NCBI RefSeq assembly: GCF_009663145.1 | Contig: NZ_VKHR01000041.1 | Location: 85-49,774, forward strand | Direction: 5' to 3' | Length of the DNA: 49,690 nt | Source: Shewanella sp. TC10 | GTDB lineage: Bacteria; Pseudomonadota; Gammaproteobacteria; Enterobacterales; Shewanellaceae | Part shown: positions 1 to 8,450 of the stretch, piece by piece | Position numbering within the stretch: the stretch's first letter is position 1 | How the letters are laid out: each line of letters starts with the position of its first letter | The notes under the pieces: model-generated | Databases searched by the model: none | Told to the model about the DNA's origin: nothing | Seen by the model: the letters and a program-made list of their open reading frames with translations, nothing else | Program-made: the position numbers and the translations under genes

Positions 1-90
1 GTTGCCACAATGAGTAAAGCAGATGACACTTTTTTGCTAAAACCTAACTTTGATAGAGAAAACATAAATCTACTTTTCCTTAAGAATTAA
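1..90 (+). CDS. possible 3' end of a gene cut by the window edge
   Basis: An open frame runs from base 1 to a TAA at 88-90 and would encode 29 residues ending in LLFLKN. It would overlap the 3' end of the convergent yegD gene by 11 bases. An open stretch this short can occur by chance, and no family is recognisable. It is recorded only because otherwise the left edge holds nothing. Confidence 0.2.
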   Translation, partial: VATMSKADDTFLLKPNFDRENINLLFLKN

Positions 91-1447
91 ATACTTTACC
101 AGCCCAGCGAACTAAGCCACTAGTAACACTGCCGAAATGGTCGCCAACTACAATTTCCGCCTGAGTAAATTGATCCGCAATACATTGATGAATTACCGGA
201 CTTTTAGCCGTGCCGCCAGTGACATAAACCACATCAGGCATTTCCCCTGCCGACTCAACTGCTTGCTGCATTATGGTGACGAGTTTGGCGATAGGCTGGT
301 CAACGGCTATTTCGAAATCAGTTTGCGTTACAGCAACTGAAAATTGAGACTCAATAAATGATAAATCGGCATTAAACTCAGCCTCAGTTGATAAACCAAT
401 TTTAGATTGCTCAGCTTGACGCACAAACTGGTAACTCATTTGATGCTGTCTTAATGACTTTAGACGGGTTAATAACGCTGGCTTTAACGAGTCTTTGATT
501 AGCTCATCAATTAACTTTGCCGTTGATAATGAATTGAAATCACGTTGAGCACTAATATCATTTACCGCCACGCCATTCCAAAACGGTTGCCTTGGAACCG
601 TCAAGTTGGTTTTGAGTTGTGAGCCTAAGCCTAAATGCGGCATAAAACAGTTCATCGCCACGGCAATATCTAAATCATTACCGCCAACGCGCTGGCCACT
701 ATGACCGAGTACATCGTCACTACGATCAGTTTTGTGTTGTAAATCTGGCCCCATTTTAACCATCGAGCAATCTGTGGTACCACCGCCAACATCCACCACC
801 AGAACGGTTTGATTGCGAGTCATGGTAGATTCGAAATCCATAGCAGCGGCCATTGGTTCAAACAAAAAGCTCACTTGTTTAAACCCTGCTCGTTTCGCTG
901 CAGTTTCTAATATAGCTTGTGCTTGCTGATTACTTAATTCGCCACCGATACCCTGAAAGTTTACTGGACGCCCAATAACAGCTTGAGTGATTGGCTCATC
1001 AATAATTTTGTTAGCGCGGGACATCACCTCTAACATCATCAAGGTAACAATATCTTCAAATAGAGCCACTTGTTCAGGTCGTAATCCACTGGCTCCTAAA
1101 AACGATTTTGGCGACCGGACATAAAAACCTTCATCGGGTAAGTCTAAATACGCTTCAATGGCTTCAGGGCCAACAAACACAACCTGTTCATCTGGGTAAA
1201 TATCTAAATCGTGGCGAACCATTCTGGCGCGGCTTAATTGTGCAGAGCGTAACTTGCCATATTCGACTTTAAATTCTGGGGCTATACGTTGGTAAACAGC
1301 CTCGGCAATTAACTCTCTGTCCAGTGCATAAAGAGTGGATGATAAGAAATTACTATCGCCATTGATCGGAATTAATCTAACTTCACCATTTTTTTCAATA
1401 CCAACTGAACAATTAGCACTACCGTAATCAAACCCAATAAACATCAC
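80..1447 (-). CDS. yegD: YegD-type Hsp70-family chaperone
   Basis: A 455-residue protein of the actin/Hsp70 ATPase fold, close in length to E. coli YegD (about 450). The N-terminus carries the phosphate-1 loop GFDYGSANCSVGI (residues 4-16). The phosphate-2 loop VVDVGGGTTDCSMV lies near residue 220, and the adenosine motif VYVTGGTAKSPVI near residue 410. There is no C-terminal substrate-binding and lid region like that of DnaK, which is usual for YegD proteins. The physiological role of the family is poorly known, so chaperone is a family label. Two ATG codons lie side by side at the start, and either could be used. The gene is divergent from ppk. Confidence 0.88.
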   Translation of the reverse strand: MMFIGFDYGSANCSVGIEKNGEVRLIPINGDSNFLSSTLYALDRELIAEAVYQRIAPEFKVEYGKLRSAQLSRARMVRHDLDIYPDEQVVFVGPEAIEAYLDLPDEGFYVRSPKSFLGASGLRPEQVALFEDIVTLMMLEVMSRANKIIDEPITQAVIGRPVNFQGIGGELSNQQAQAILETAAKRAGFKQVSFLFEPMAAAMDFESTMTRNQTVLVVDVGGGTTDCSMVKMGPDLQHKTDRSDDVLGHSGQRVGGNDLDIAVAMNCFMPHLGLGSQLKTNLTVPRQPFWNGVAVNDISAQRDFNSLSTAKLIDELIKDSLKPALLTRLKSLRQHQMSYQFVRQAEQSKIGLSTEAEFNADLSFIESQFSVAVTQTDFEIAVDQPIAKLVTIMQQAVESAGEMPDVVYVTGGTAKSPVIHQCIADQFTQAEIVVGDHFGSVTSGLVRWAGKVFNS

Positions 1448-1627
1448 TTACCACTCAAAAATTCAAATCAATGCTCAAAATAACACAAGCTTAAATGTGG
1501 ATCTTATAAAGTTTAGCGTTAACTGTTGTTTAGCGGACAATTTCATCAGAAGGTTTAATTTGCTTAATCAAATTGTTGCGCTTTTGAGTTTGCAGAAAAC
1601 AGAGTTCGACTCAATAAAATCACAAAA

Positions 1628-1645
1628 ATGTCATATTACTGCAGT
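1628..1645 (+). promoter_or_regulatory. weak Pho-box-like site upstream of ppk
   Basis: The 18 bases starting ATGTCATATTACTG match the PhoB half-site pattern (TGTCAT, four AT-rich bases, CTG) at about 13 of 18 positions; the second half-site is degenerate. ppk is PhoB-controlled in several enterics, which makes the site plausible. The match is not strong enough to stand alone. Confidence 0.25.
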
Positions 1646-1732
1646 AAAATACATTTCGAATTTTGTTCATATTAAACAGTTAATTACCAATATCCACCCT
1701 ATAGTATCATTTTCATACTACCTATTTAGTGA

Positions 1733-1751
1733 TAGTGTGAGAATCACACTA
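1733..1751 (+). promoter_or_regulatory. perfect inverted repeat in the ppk leader
   Basis: TAGTGTGA and TCACACTA face each other across GAA, just 22 bases before the ppk start. In DNA this could be an operator; in RNA it would be an 8-bp hairpin directly upstream of the ribosome-binding site. The three-base spacer is wrong for a CRP site, which needs six. A second inverted repeat, TAGTAT/ATACTA, sits at 1702-1720. Confidence 0.4.
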
Positions 1752-1773
1752 GATTGCTTTGCAGGAGCAAATT

Positions 1774-3900
1774 GTGACTGAATCCCGTCATCTTAAATTC
1801 ATCGATAAAGAACTCTCTTGGTTGTCATTTAACGAACGGGTATTACAAGAAGCTTATGATGCTTCAGTGCCGTTAATTGAGCGAGTGAGATTTTTAGGTA
1901 TTTTTTCCAGTAATATGGATGAATTCTTTCAGGTCAGAGTCGCCGCTGTGAGACGAGCAATATTGGTCTCAGGGATCAGTGCAAAGCAGCTTCAATATCA
2001 ACAATTGATGACAAAGATCCAGGATAAAGTTTTAGATTTACAAGATAAGTTTGATCAAATTTATCCTGTTTTAATGAAGGAGCTCGCTCGTTGTAATATC
2101 TTTTTAATTAACGAAACTCAATTGAGTGAATTCCACAGTGCGTGGTTAAAAAAATATTTTAAAAACCAGCTAAAACGTCATATTGCCCCACATATTATCA
2201 CTGAAGATAGCGACTTAGTGCAGCACTTAGTCGATGGCACGACTTATCTTGTGGCTAACCTACAAAGCGGTGATAAAAAAGAATATGCACTTGTTGAAGT
2301 ACCTAATAAAAACGTACCGCGTTTTTTAGAACTGCCGACTGAAAAAACATCTAAGATTAAGCATTTAATATTACTCGATAATATTATTCGCCACTGCATA
2401 GACGATTTATTTAGACCATTTTTTGAGTTTGACACCATCCAAGTTTTCTCAATGAAAATGACCCGTGATGCGGATTACAATATCAGTAACGAGTTAGAGC
2501 AAACCACCCTTGAACGGATGACAAAAGGTATTCAAAAACGGTTAAATGCTCAGCCAGTTAGATTGGTATATGACCGTAATATGCCTGAAGAAATGTTAGA
2601 GATGCTGAAGTCTCACTTGCATATCAGCTCAACAGAATGCTTAGTCCCAGGCGGTCGTTATCACAGCTTTAAAGATTTCATCGACTTTCCTAACCCGAGT
2701 CGTAAAAAGCTTGTCAACGAGAAACTTCACCCTATTGATAGTTCACAGTTTTTAGCATTTGATAACAGTTTTGATGCCATTAGGCATAAAGATATTATGC
2801 TCAATTATCCTTATCATAAGTTCTCGCATTTTACTGAATTAGTCAGACAAGCCGCATACGATCCTGCTGTTAAGTTTATTAAAATTAACCTGTATCGAGT
2901 GGCTAAAAAAAGTCACATTATGCAGTCCCTTATTGATGCTGTAAAAAATGGTAAACGAGTCACAGCGGTCATTGAACTCAGAGCCCGTTTTGATGAAGAA
3001 TCTAATATTAACTGGACGCGCCGTTTAGCCGAAGCTGGCGTTAAAGTTCATCATGGGATCCCAAGCTTAAAAGTCCATTCAAAGCTATGTTTAATTGGTC
3101 GTAAAGAACAAGGTGAGACTCAATATTACTGCCATATCGGCTCAGGTAACTTTAACGAAGGCACAGCACGTTTTTACACCGACTTTTCGCTATTTACTGC
3201 TAATCAAGATATCGCTGGTGAAGTGAAGCAAGTATTTGACTTAATTGAGCGACCTTATCGAAAAGATGAATTTAACCATTTAATCGTTTCCCCTTATAAC
3301 TCGCGAGTTAAGTTTTTAGGCTTAATCGACGATGAAATTAAACAGGCACAACAAAAAAAACCTGCCAGTATTCAGCTTAAGCTGAATAACTTGGTAGATG
3401 ATGTGATGATCAACAAGCTATACGAAGCATCAAATGCTGGCGTTAAAATTACTATGCTTATTCGCGGTATGTGCAGCCTAATCCCACAAATTCCTGGCCA
3501 AAGTGAAAACATTAAAGTTTATAGTATTATTGACCGCTATTTAGAGCATTCACGGGTCATGCTGTTTCATGCTGCTGGTGAAGAGAAACTGTTTATTGGT
3601 TCATCCGATTGGATGACCCGTAATATCGACGAACGCATTGAAGTATCAACTCCAGTTTATGAAAAACAGTTAAAACAAATGGTTATTGCTATACTTTCAT
3701 TACAATTTAAAGATAATACAAAGTCTAGGGTCATTAACCAGCAACAAGATAACCGTTATCACCCTAGAGGTAATAAGCGTAAACTTCGTAGTCAAGTGGC
3801 CATTCATCAATATCTCAATGGTTATGAAAAGAAAGTGAACAATGCGCTTGCCAATAAAAATAACAACAAAAAACCGCAAGATTTACCACAAGAGGCTTAG
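1774..3900 (+). CDS. ppk: polyphosphate kinase 1
   Basis: This cytoplasmic, possibly membrane-associated enzyme makes long-chain polyphosphate from the gamma phosphate of ATP. The N-terminal domain begins FIDKELSWLSFNERVLQEA, typical of PPK1. The phospho-acceptor histidine lies in KVHSKL and the second active-site histidine in YYCHIGSGNFNEG, both in the phospholipase-D-like C-terminal half; the arginines of ELRARFDEESN are also present. The longest frame opens at a TTG at 1759, but GCAGGAG at 1761-1767 is a clear ribosome-binding site for the GTG at 1774, giving 708 residues. A Lys/Asn-rich tail closes the protein. ppx follows after two bases, so synthesis and breakdown of polyphosphate are co-transcribed. 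Confidence 0.96.
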   Translation: MTESRHLKFIDKELSWLSFNERVLQEAYDASVPLIERVRFLGIFSSNMDEFFQVRVAAVRRAILVSGISAKQLQYQQLMTKIQDKVLDLQDKFDQIYPVLMKELARCNIFLINETQLSEFHSAWLKKYFKNQLKRHIAPHIITEDSDLVQHLVDGTTYLVANLQSGDKKEYALVEVPNKNVPRFLELPTEKTSKIKHLILLDNIIRHCIDDLFRPFFEFDTIQVFSMKMTRDADYNISNELEQTTLERMTKGIQKRLNAQPVRLVYDRNMPEEMLEMLKSHLHISSTECLVPGGRYHSFKDFIDFPNPSRKKLVNEKLHPIDSSQFLAFDNSFDAIRHKDIMLNYPYHKFSHFTELVRQAAYDPAVKFIKINLYRVAKKSHIMQSLIDAVKNGKRVTAVIELRARFDEESNINWTRRLAEAGVKVHHGIPSLKVHSKLCLIGRKEQGETQYYCHIGSGNFNEGTARFYTDFSLFTANQDIAGEVKQVFDLIERPYRKDEFNHLIVSPYNSRVKFLGLIDDEIKQAQQKKPASIQLKLNNLVDDVMINKLYEASNAGVKITMLIRGMCSLIPQIPGQSENIKVYSIIDRYLEHSRVMLFHAAGEEKLFIGSSDWMTRNIDERIEVSTPVYEKQLKQMVIAILSLQFKDNTKSRVINQQQDNRYHPRGNKRKLRSQVAIHQYLNGYEKKVNNALANKNNNKKPQDLPQEA

Positions 3901-3902
3901 AT

Positions 3903-5411
3903 TTGGCTGATGTTATTGCAGAAGACTCGCAACATTTTGTCGCTATCGACATGGGGTCTAATAGTTTCCATTTAGTCATAGCCCGCGAACAAGACGGGCT
4001 GTTACAGGTATTGCATAAAGAAAAGCGCCAAGTTCAACTGGCCAAATATTTAGACAGTCAAAATGTACTTGGCGAGACAGCAATAGAAAACGGCGTCCAA
4101 TGTCTTAAAGATTTTAGTCAACGCTTTTCAAACCTTGCCAAAACCCAAGTCAGAATCGTGGCGACACATACTTTACGTGTCGCTAAAAACCGTCAATCAT
4201 TTTTAACCGCAGCCCGTAAAGTACTGCCCTACCCAATTAATGTGGTCTCAGGGCATGAAGAAGCACGTTTAATCTATACCGGTATTGCTCATAGCCAAGT
4301 GCTGGAGAAGAAAAATATCGTCATCGACATTGGCGGCGGATCTACTGAAGTTATTGTCGGCAATGAAAAGCGCGCTAAACATTTAGCTAGCTTAAAATGT
4401 GGTTGTGTCAGCTATAACAAACGTTTTTTTGCTAATGGCCTTTTATCAAAAGAGGCTTTTAAACACGCAATTCAAGCGGCAGATAAACAGTTTTCAGGCT
4501 TAAGCCAAGTGTATTTTAATCAAGATTGGTCTCTTGTATTAGGCAGCTCAGGCTCAGCTAAAGCGATTACACAAGCCATTAGTGAGATCACAGATAATGG
4601 TGAAGGCATAACCAGTAAAAACCTGCTTATTTTGAAAAAATACCTTATCAATATTGGCAGCATCGAAAAGCTAGAGTTCGAGCAGCTAGATGAAAGAAGG
4701 ATCCCTTTACTCGCAGCAGGACTAGCTATTTTAATCAGTTTTTTTAGACAGTTAGAAATTAAGCATTTACAAGCTGCAAAAGGTGCTCTGCGTGAAGGTG
4801 TCCTTTATGAGCTTGCTAAGATTGAACAACAAGATGATATAAGACAACGAACATTAACCAGTTTGGCTCAGCTTTATCATACTGATGCAAACCAAGCGAA
4901 TAAGGTCACTCAAACGGCCTTAGCTCTGTTTGAACAAGTTAATAAGCCATGGGGATTAGCAGATTATCGCTGGTTACTCGAAGGCGCCTGTCAGCTTCAT
5001 GAAATCGGCATATCCATCAACTCTAAGTCTCACCACAAGCACGGTAGCTATATATTAGAAAACAGCGACTTACCTGGCTTTAACCAACAACAGCAGCAAA
5101 TGCTATCGCTACTGGTGGGCAATCATCGCAAGAAACTGAATTATCTATCAATCACCATCGCAGACGATAGCCAGCGCCAAGCGTTCACTCGCTTATTAAC
5201 CATACTGCGATTAGCTGTACTGTTTAACTTAGGCCGAACGTCTAATAATGACCAACAAATCACAGTTAAAGCCCAGCAGGCTGAATTTATGGTCAAATTG
5301 CCACAAACAAAACGTCAACAACAATCAAAGCATAACGATTTGTTGCTACAGGATTTAGATGCCGAACAAAAGAAGCTAGCGACTATAGGTATTAATTTGA
5401 GTTTTAAATAA
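3903..5411 (+). CDS. ppx: exopolyphosphatase (Ppx/GppA family)
   Basis: A 502-residue ASKHA-fold phosphatase that removes terminal phosphates from polyphosphate. The two phosphate-binding loops are visible as DMGSNSFHLVIA (residues 17-28) and VIDIGGGSTEVIVG (near residue 140), and the catalytic glutamate region GHEEARLIYTG lies between them. A C-terminal HD-like helical region (LLEGACQLHEIGISINSKSHHKHGSYIL) follows, as in the long Ppx form (about 513 residues in E. coli). The start is a TTG two bases after the ppk stop, with AAGAGG inside the end of ppk as ribosome-binding site; no ATG is available before the first conserved motif. GppA activity (pppGpp hydrolysis) cannot be excluded, but operon linkage to ppk favours Ppx. 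Confidence 0.93.
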   Translation: MADVIAEDSQHFVAIDMGSNSFHLVIAREQDGLLQVLHKEKRQVQLAKYLDSQNVLGETAIENGVQCLKDFSQRFSNLAKTQVRIVATHTLRVAKNRQSFLTAARKVLPYPINVVSGHEEARLIYTGIAHSQVLEKKNIVIDIGGGSTEVIVGNEKRAKHLASLKCGCVSYNKRFFANGLLSKEAFKHAIQAADKQFSGLSQVYFNQDWSLVLGSSGSAKAITQAISEITDNGEGITSKNLLILKKYLINIGSIEKLEFEQLDERRIPLLAAGLAILISFFRQLEIKHLQAAKGALREGVLYELAKIEQQDDIRQRTLTSLAQLYHTDANQANKVTQTALALFEQVNKPWGLADYRWLLEGACQLHEIGISINSKSHHKHGSYILENSDLPGFNQQQQQMLSLLVGNHRKKLNYLSITIADDSQRQAFTRLLTILRLAVLFNLGRTSNNDQQITVKAQQAEFMVKLPQTKRQQQSKHNDLLLQDLDAEQKKLATIGINLSFK

Positions 5412-5499
5412 GCTCGGGTTTAAAATCTTTGAATCTTGAGTTTAATATATGAAATAAAACAAGGACGTTTTATGAATAGATAAAACAAACTATAGCCTT

Positions 5500-5535
5500 G
5501 ATGTTTAGACTGATGTTTAGACTGATCTTTAGAGT
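5500..5535 (+). repeat. 12-bp tandem repeat, three copies
   Basis: GATGTTTAGACT occurs twice in direct succession, followed by a degenerate third copy GATCTTTAGAGT. It lies in the 448-bp gap after ppx, which contains no plausible gene. Confidence 0.8.
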
Positions 5536-5588
5536 CAAGCTTGGAATCATAGGGCTTTAATCGCTGCTTTGATGCAAAAAATAGTATG

Positions 5589-5655
5589 GATTCAATATAT
5601 AGTGCAATCTACGGTTCAATATATGGTGCAAAGTGCGATGCTAAGAACGGTGCAA
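5589..5655 (+). repeat. 24-bp tandem repeat, two good copies and a decayed third
   Basis: TTCAATATATAGTGCAA at 5591-5607 recurs 24 bases later as TTCAATATATGGTGCAA (5615-5631), and a third register ends in GGTGCAA at about 5649-5655. The remaining sequence up to the chemoreceptor gene holds its ribosome-binding site TAGGGA (5847-5852), but no recognisable sigma-28 promoter was found. Confidence 0.65.
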
Positions 5656-5859
5656 TGATTGTTAAATTCTGCTTTTAACACAATATACTCAGTTAATCTT
5701 CTATAAACCCTCCCCAAAATGAGGCAAGCTCTTTTACCCCCTTCCCCACTATGGAGCAACTTTTAGTGTTTAAAGTCTAAAAGCCAATATGAGATGCGTT
5801 TTTGTTATTGGAACACATCTTGCTTTTAAGAAAGTAATAATGGTTATAGGGACTTAACG

Positions 5860-7002
5860 ATGAACGCGATGTTTATGCCTGTTAACTTAATAGTTAACGC
5901 ACTAGGTTTTAAAGGAAGCTGTATTTTAACGATTTTAATTTACTCATTTGTTGTTTTCACAAGCACCATTAGTCATCATATTGTTTTCATCTCTCATGCG
6001 ATTTTTTTGTATTTATTTATTGGGTTTCTTTATGTCATTAACGAACAATTAGAACAAATTAAAGCCGTCGTCAGCGATATAAATACCCATCAATTTGACC
6101 ATCGAGATATTCATTTTAGCAATCAAATTCAATCCCCCCTTACAGATACCTTATTAAAAACTTACCGAGAATTATCCCGAGTTAATATTCACCATCAACA
6201 AAGAAATCAAGAAGTCGAATATTCTGCCGTACAGGTCATTGAAACATCAGCAAAAGTGAAAGATAACGTACAGTCGCAATCTGATGCGACTAACGCTACT
6301 GCAGCAGCAATTACTCAAATGAGTCAGTCTTTAGCTGAAGTGAATAATGAAATATCAAACACCCATAAGTCGTCCTGCCACGCTGCTGAAATTGCCCTTC
6401 AAGGTCAGAACGCTTTGAAGTCGCTACATGAAGCGGTAGCAGATGTCAGTGAAAAAGCAGATAAAACACAACAGCGAATGGTGTCATTAAATAAACTGGT
6501 CACTAACGTAGAAAGTATTACCGAGTCCATTGCTCACATTTCACAACAAACTAATTTATTAGCTTTAAATGCATCTATAGAGGCAGCTCGTGCAGGTGAG
6601 TTTGGTCGTGGTTTTGCAGTTGTTGCTGAAGAAGTAAGAGCATTGGCAGAGCGGACACAATGCTCTACCGAACACATAGTCACTAATATAAATGAGGTTC
6701 TCAAAGAAAGTGGCGAAATCGTCATCACCATGGCGGGAGTGGTGGAGCAGGCAAACCTTTGTATAGGTAATGTAACAGAAGTAGATGATGCCTTTGACGA
6801 TATAAAACAAGCCACTGAACAGGTTAAATATCAAATGGAAATAGTCAGCGGCGTCGCAACGCAACAAGCCGCTGCCACCAATGAGATCTCCATGCATATT
6901 GAAAAAGTTGTTATTGGCGCGCGTGCCAATGCTGAGGTCGCATTACAATCAGAATTAGTCGCTAATCATCTAAGAGAATTAACTCAGGCTAGGGCCTGTT
7001 GA
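5860..7002 (+). CDS. methyl-accepting chemotaxis protein without a periplasmic domain
   Basis: This 380-residue chemoreceptor has an N-terminal hydrophobic region with two membrane segments (about residues 16-35 and 40-60) separated by only a few residues, so there is no periplasmic ligand-binding domain. A helical linker follows, then the methyl-accepting signalling domain. Its conserved hairpin tip, [20 protein letters not shown] followed by [18 protein letters not shown], lies at about residues 228-266 and contacts CheA and CheW. The ligand must be sensed in the membrane or cytoplasm, or through a partner. The last codons (AGG GCC TGT TGA) lie inside the inverted-repeat element that begins at 6990, so the extreme C-terminus is supplied by mobile DNA. 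There is no CheR-docking pentapeptide at the end. The next gene may encode an accessory sensor. Confidence 0.93.
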   Translation: MNAMFMPVNLIVNALGFKGSCILTILIYSFVVFTSTISHHIVFISHAIFLYLFIGFLYVINEQLEQIKAVVSDINTHQFDHRDIHFSNQIQSPLTDTLLKTYRELSRVNIHHQQRNQEVEYSAVQVIETSAKVKDNVQSQSDATNATAAAITQMSQSLAEVNNEISNTHKSSCHAAEIALQGQNALKSLHEAVADVSEKADKTQQRMVSLNKLVTNVESITESIAHISQQTNLLALNASIEAARAGEFGRGFAVVAEEVRALAERTQCSTEHIVTNINEVLKESGEIVITMAGVVEQANLCIGNVTEVDDAFDDIKQATEQVKYQMEIVSGVATQQAAATNEISMHIEKVVIGARANAEVALQSELVANHLRELTQARAC

Positions 7003-7256
7003 TCTTTGCTGGTTAAGTTTTGTTCGAAATAAAAGCGTTTTAATCGAGGCGGATGAGTTGATGCCTAGTCATCTAAGCGAAATTCATCCAACAAAGAGTA
7101 AAACGCTTTTAGTCGAACCCTTTGGGCAGGGTTTGTTGTCCATTTTTACTGCGTTATCGACTTTTTATGTAGAATAACTACACCACAAAGTCTCTGCCTT
7201 GTATAAATGGCCAACAATTCGCTGCAAAAACAACCTTGAAAGATTAACAGACCCTA
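6990..7256. mobile_element. MITE-like inverted-repeat element, 267 bp, no ORF
   Basis: The left end TAGGGCCTGTTGATCTTT (6990-7007) and the right end AAAGATTAACAGACCCTA (7239-7256) are inverted repeats matching at 16 of 18 positions. Inside, GTTCGA followed by AAAAGCGTTTTA (7022-7042) pairs with TAAAACGCTTTTAGTCGAAC (7099-7118) to form a long stem. No protein of useful length is encoded, so any movement would depend on a transposase elsewhere. The outer TA on each side could be part of the repeat or a two-base target duplication. A shortened relative occurs at 18163-18226. Confidence 0.75.
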
Positions 7257-7278
7257 ATCAATAGAAGGATAAATTGAT

Positions 7279-8118
7279 ATGGAAGTTTTCGTGATATCGA
7301 GTATTACATTGGTACTTATGATGATTATTTTTCTCAAGATTAGAAAGTCTAACAGCACCAAGAAAAAACAAAAAAATGGCTTGCAATATATACAGTTATT
7401 AAAAAATATTATAACCCTAGTTCAGCAGCACCGTGGTATATCAGCCGCTAAGTTGAATGGTGATACCACCACCCAGGAAAAGTTATTGATACTCAATCGA
7501 AAGATTGTTGCGCAAGCTCAACAATTAAAGGTGCCATTACTCCATCAAAATGAGCGTTGGCTTTCGTTCACCGACCATTGGTCAAGACTCACGGTGCAAG
7601 GCAAAAATATGTCGGTAGCTAACAGCTTTGAGCAGCATACTGTCATGATAAAAAACCTTTGTTATTTACTCGAAGATATAGCAGAAGAGTGCTACCTCAC
7701 CGCAGACCATTTACCCACTTTAAATCATATTGGCTTTGTATGGCGAGAGCTAGTATTGGCCACTGAAAGTATTGGTCAATCAAGGGCGCTTGGAACTGGG
7801 ATTGCAGTAAAAAAAGCTTGCTCGAGTGTTGAAAAAATACGGTTGAATTTCCTCATAACAACCATGTCTGATACTACAGATAACACATTTAAACAGCTTT
7901 CATGCTTACCCGAAGAACAGAAAAATCACCAAAAATTAATAGAGTACGCGACAGAAAATGTGACAACACTTATTACGATGATTGAAAATGATTTGATTAA
8001 AGTTGATAAAGTATCAGTCGACAATAATCACTACTTTAATTTAGCAAGCGACGCTATCGATAAAATGAATGCCATTTTTGAGCATCAAGTAAAACAATTA
8101 CATACCGCACTATCATAA
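7279..8118 (+). CDS. membrane-anchored helical protein with a NIT-like sensor region
   Basis: A 279-residue protein with one N-terminal membrane segment (residues 3-21) directly followed by a Lys/Arg-rich stretch (KIRKSNSTKKKQK), which by the positive-inside rule puts the rest in the cytoplasm. The body is helical. Two sequence patterns, QQHRGISAAKLNGD (about residues 50-63) and ESIGQSRALGTGIA (about residues 162-175), resemble the conserved helices of nitrate- and nitrite-sensing NIT domains, where they surround an arginine-lined ligand site. This is pattern recognition, not a domain search. It has no output domain, and it follows a chemoreceptor that lacks a sensor domain. RBS AAGGAT precedes the ATG. 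A good alternative is an uncharacterised Shewanella-specific family. Confidence 0.6.
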   Translation: MEVFVISSITLVLMMIIFLKIRKSNSTKKKQKNGLQYIQLLKNIITLVQQHRGISAAKLNGDTTTQEKLLILNRKIVAQAQQLKVPLLHQNERWLSFTDHWSRLTVQGKNMSVANSFEQHTVMIKNLCYLLEDIAEECYLTADHLPTLNHIGFVWRELVLATESIGQSRALGTGIAVKKACSSVEKIRLNFLITTMSDTTDNTFKQLSCLPEEQKNHQKLIEYATENVTTLITMIENDLIKVDKVSVDNNHYFNLASDAIDKMNAIFEHQVKQLHTALS

Positions 8119-8238
8119 GCCTACAAGCTTAATAAAGTTTTTTGGCGTTTATACAATTTGTATTTTTACTTTATAGATCAAAATTTAAACCACAGTATAA
8201 ATGTTGTTGAGACAAGGCTTGTTAACTGACCAGAATCG

Positions 8239-8301
8239 CATTTCAATATCAGAACTGCTCATCTCAATATCAGAGTTACACTTCTCAATATCAGAGTTGC
8301 A
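8239..8301. repeat. 21-bp tandem repeat, three copies
   Basis: Three adjacent 21-base units share the core TCAATATCAGA. The second and third are nearly identical and the first is diverged. They lie 3' of the NIT-like gene, on one side of the terminator hairpin at 8306-8340. Confidence 0.8.
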
Positions 8302-8305
8302 TTTA

Positions 8306-8340
8306 AAAACGTACACACTAATAAATAGTATGTACGTTTT
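8306..8340 (-). terminator. intrinsic terminator between convergent genes
   Basis: AAAACGTACA (8306-8315) and TGTACGTTTT (8331-8340) pair perfectly. The stem continues inward through one mismatch to CTA/TAG, leaving the five-base loop ATAAA. On the minus strand the T-run is longer (GTTTTTAAAT), so it best ends trhO, but it could also serve the plus-strand gene. Confidence 0.75.
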
Positions 8341-8346
8341 CACAAT

Positions 8347-8418
8347 TCAGTTTCAAATTTCGCACTAAGCTCAGTTTCAAATTTCGCACTAAGCTCAGTT
8401 TCAAATTTCGCACTATGC
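8347..8418. repeat. 24-bp tandem repeat, three copies
   Basis: Three directly adjacent 24-base units span exactly 72 bases. Each begins TCAGTTTCAAATTTCGCACT; the first two are identical and the third differs by one base near its end. A decayed fourth copy may continue to about 8440. The array sits just 3' of the trhO stop. There are no spacers, so it is not a CRISPR. Confidence 0.9.
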
Positions 8419-8450
8419 TCAAGATGAAATTCAGCCTAAGCTCTGTCTAA

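Noticed and set aside
1736..1748. TGTGA...TCACA as a CRP site before ppk
   Set aside because: The spacer is three bases, not six, so the two-fold spacing of CRP does not fit.
1497..1781. 94-residue open frame upstream of ppk
   Set aside because: It runs through the ppk leader and its ribosome-binding site, has no start signal and no recognisable pattern.
6534..6897. Minus-strand open frames inside the chemoreceptor gene
   Set aside because: They are antisense to the most conserved part of the signalling domain.
8347..8418. Possible CRISPR array
   Set aside because: The 24-bp units are directly adjacent with no spacers and no cas genes occur in the window.
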